Assembly: GCF_000243415.2 (NCBI RefSeq)
Contig: NZ_KI912270.1
Location: 2,418,001 to 2,482,000, forward strand
Origin: Mycolicibacterium tusciae JS617
GTDB lineage: Bacteria > Actinomycetota > Actinomycetes > Mycobacteriales > Mycobacteriaceae
Direction: 5' to 3'
DNA length: 64,000 bases
The notes under the pieces were generated by a model that did no database searches, was not told the origin of the DNA, and saw only the letters and a list, made by a program, of their open reading frames with translations. The translations under genes and the position numbers were made by a program. Shown here piece after piece: positions 62,952 through 64,000 of the stretch (its first letter is position 1; each line of letters starts with the position of its first letter).

Positions 62952-63711
62952 CGGCCCCCGGCTCGTTACATGTTTGCGTTCTGTGGCTAGCGTAGCTTCA
63001 CTCTGTCGAGTCGTGAGGCATTTTGCCAACCCTTCCAACCGAAAGACTTCTGTCTGGATAGCGAACCGAGATGTGTCTGTCGCCAGTTCGCTGGAGCTAT
63101 GGCGCCGTCACGGCTCCAACGGGATAAAGTGCGGCGCGCCTGGGGGCGGTAGCTCGGCGGAGCCGGACATTTGACTAGCGTCGACGGTGGATGGCCGATT
63201 CCAGGTCCGGTGGACTAGTTAGGGACTGAGCTGCAGTAATCCTTCAAGGTTCTGCACACGGTTTGTAGCCGAGCGCGCCTTCCCAATGCTGATGGGCGTC
63301 ATCGCACGGCCGAGCGCACGACCTGACGGCAGTTCGACCAGAATCCAGGTGGCGTGTTCGCTGTCATTCGCTCCAAAACTCGCTGCAATCTGTGCAGCAA
63401 ATGGGCGGTGACCTACAGGCGACGTCCAGCGAAGCCGCCCCCGGACGCCGACGGTCGGCGCTGGTTACAGCGCCCAAGTTAGCTAGTCGACCGCGAACGG
63501 GCTTCGGCCCGATTCATTGTGATGAGCGGCGCACGCCTGTTCAGCACCGTGTTCCATGGCTGCGGACGGCGTCGAGAGCACGGCGTCATGCAGCGGTGAC
63601 CTGTTAGTATCCCACTACGCGTTCAGCAACTTGGCCGCAAGGGACTAGAAGCACGAATAATCGAGCGGCAGGACAAACGCCCGCCGTTTCGAAGACAAGA
63701 CCAAGGAAAGC
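62952..63711. other. Intergenic region upstream of acyltransferases
   Basis: About 760 bp without a recognisable gene; the open frames present have no family similarity and are short. Base composition is lower in G+C than in neighbours. Should hold promoters for the minus-strand atf pair and for the plus-strand methyltransferase. Confidence 0.4.
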
Positions 63712-64000
63712 ATGCCTGCACCGACAACTATGCCCAAAACTCGTTGGACACCCCGAACTCTCACCTTCTTATTCATCTGGTGGATTGGGGGATTGCGTCC
63801 ATCCATATTGAGGTTCTTCGTTCTGGGCAATCTCCGCAATAATTTGATCAAACGTGGAATCTTGCGTGGCCCAGCAAAGCACTTAGCCGAGGTTCGTGCC
63901 GATTTTGAGCGTCGCGCGGCCGGAGGCCAATTCCAGGAGCATTGGTTCGACAGGAACATTATTCCCTGGTGCGCCACCTTCGCGAAAGCGTTCGGTCGTG
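63712..64000 (+). CDS. Probable SAM-dependent methyltransferase, 3' truncated by window
   Basis: First 96 residues from ATG 63712, preceded by AAGGAAAG. A short hydrophobic lead (LTFLFIWWIGGL...) is followed by EHWFDRNIIPWCATFAKAFG, a pattern seen just before the SAM-binding core in class I (Methyltransf_24-like) enzymes of mycobacterial GPL and FAME loci. The catalytic part is outside the window, so the call rests on this lead and on context. Confidence 0.45.
   Translation, partial: MPAPTTMPKTRWTPRTLTFLFIWWIGGLRPSILRFFVLGNLRNNLIKRGILRGPAKHLAEVRADFERRAAGGQFQEHWFDRNIIPWCATFAKAFGR

Noticed and set aside
63645..63977. Minus-strand open frame of 110 codons at the window end
   Set aside because: Overlaps the plus-strand methyltransferase start, which has a good ribosome-binding site and family-like residues; the minus frame has none.

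Overview
This window is high-GC actinobacterial DNA, and its gene content points to a non-tuberculous, probably rapidly growing, Mycobacterium (Mycolicibacterium) that makes or once made glycopeptidolipids (GPLs). The clues are an actinobacterial complex I operon with translationally coupled genes, EthA-type Baeyer-Villiger monooxygenases, an F420-type LLM oxidoreductase, a MbtM-like fatty acyl ligase and a recognisable GPL locus. No rRNA, tRNA or CRISPR array was seen.

Layout. (1) 1-7478: the distal part of the NADH dehydrogenase operon, nuoH (5' truncated by the window) through nuoN. (2) 7483-13410: two small clusters, each organised around a TetR regulator: tetR plus an FAD monooxygenase divergent from a crotonase, then a tetR divergent from an APH-family protein and a conserved hypothetical. 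(3) 13471-14938: an IS3-like element with a candidate -1 frameshift heptamer. (4) 14954-28837: accessory and housekeeping genes: DUF4345 protein, AraC regulator, two tandem EthA-like monooxygenases, LLM oxidoreductase, amine oxidase, two alpha/beta hydrolases, a quinone oxidoreductase, an EEP-fold phosphodiesterase, a MbtM-like ligase broken by an 8-bp duplication, and htpG.

(5) 29202-64000: the GPL region. mbtH-mps1-mps2 (minus strand) encode a four-module NRPS whose domain order is C-A-T-E-C-A-T-E-C / A-T-E-C-A-T-R. With the specificity residues I could read (Phe-like, Thr-like, then two near-identical pockets) this matches D-Phe-D-alloThr-D-Ala-L-alaninol, released reductively. Around it are two GT1 glycosyltransferases, gap, a TylF-type O-methyltransferase, an NDP-sugar epimerase/reductase, two membrane acyltransferases and the start of another probable methyltransferase: the genes expected to glycosylate, methylate, acetylate and export the lipopeptide. 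The mmpL/mmpS transporters and the lipid-chain genes are not in the window.

The most striking structure is at 51265-56943. A sugar-C-methyltransferase-type gene is split by an IS256-family element with a perfect 8-bp target duplication. The IS256 transposase is itself split, at its catalytic Glu motif, by a second element carrying two tyrosine recombinases, one of which is frameshifted. Removing the whole nest plus one copy of the duplication restores the methyltransferase frame exactly, so this looks like a recent inactivation of a GPL-sugar tailoring step.
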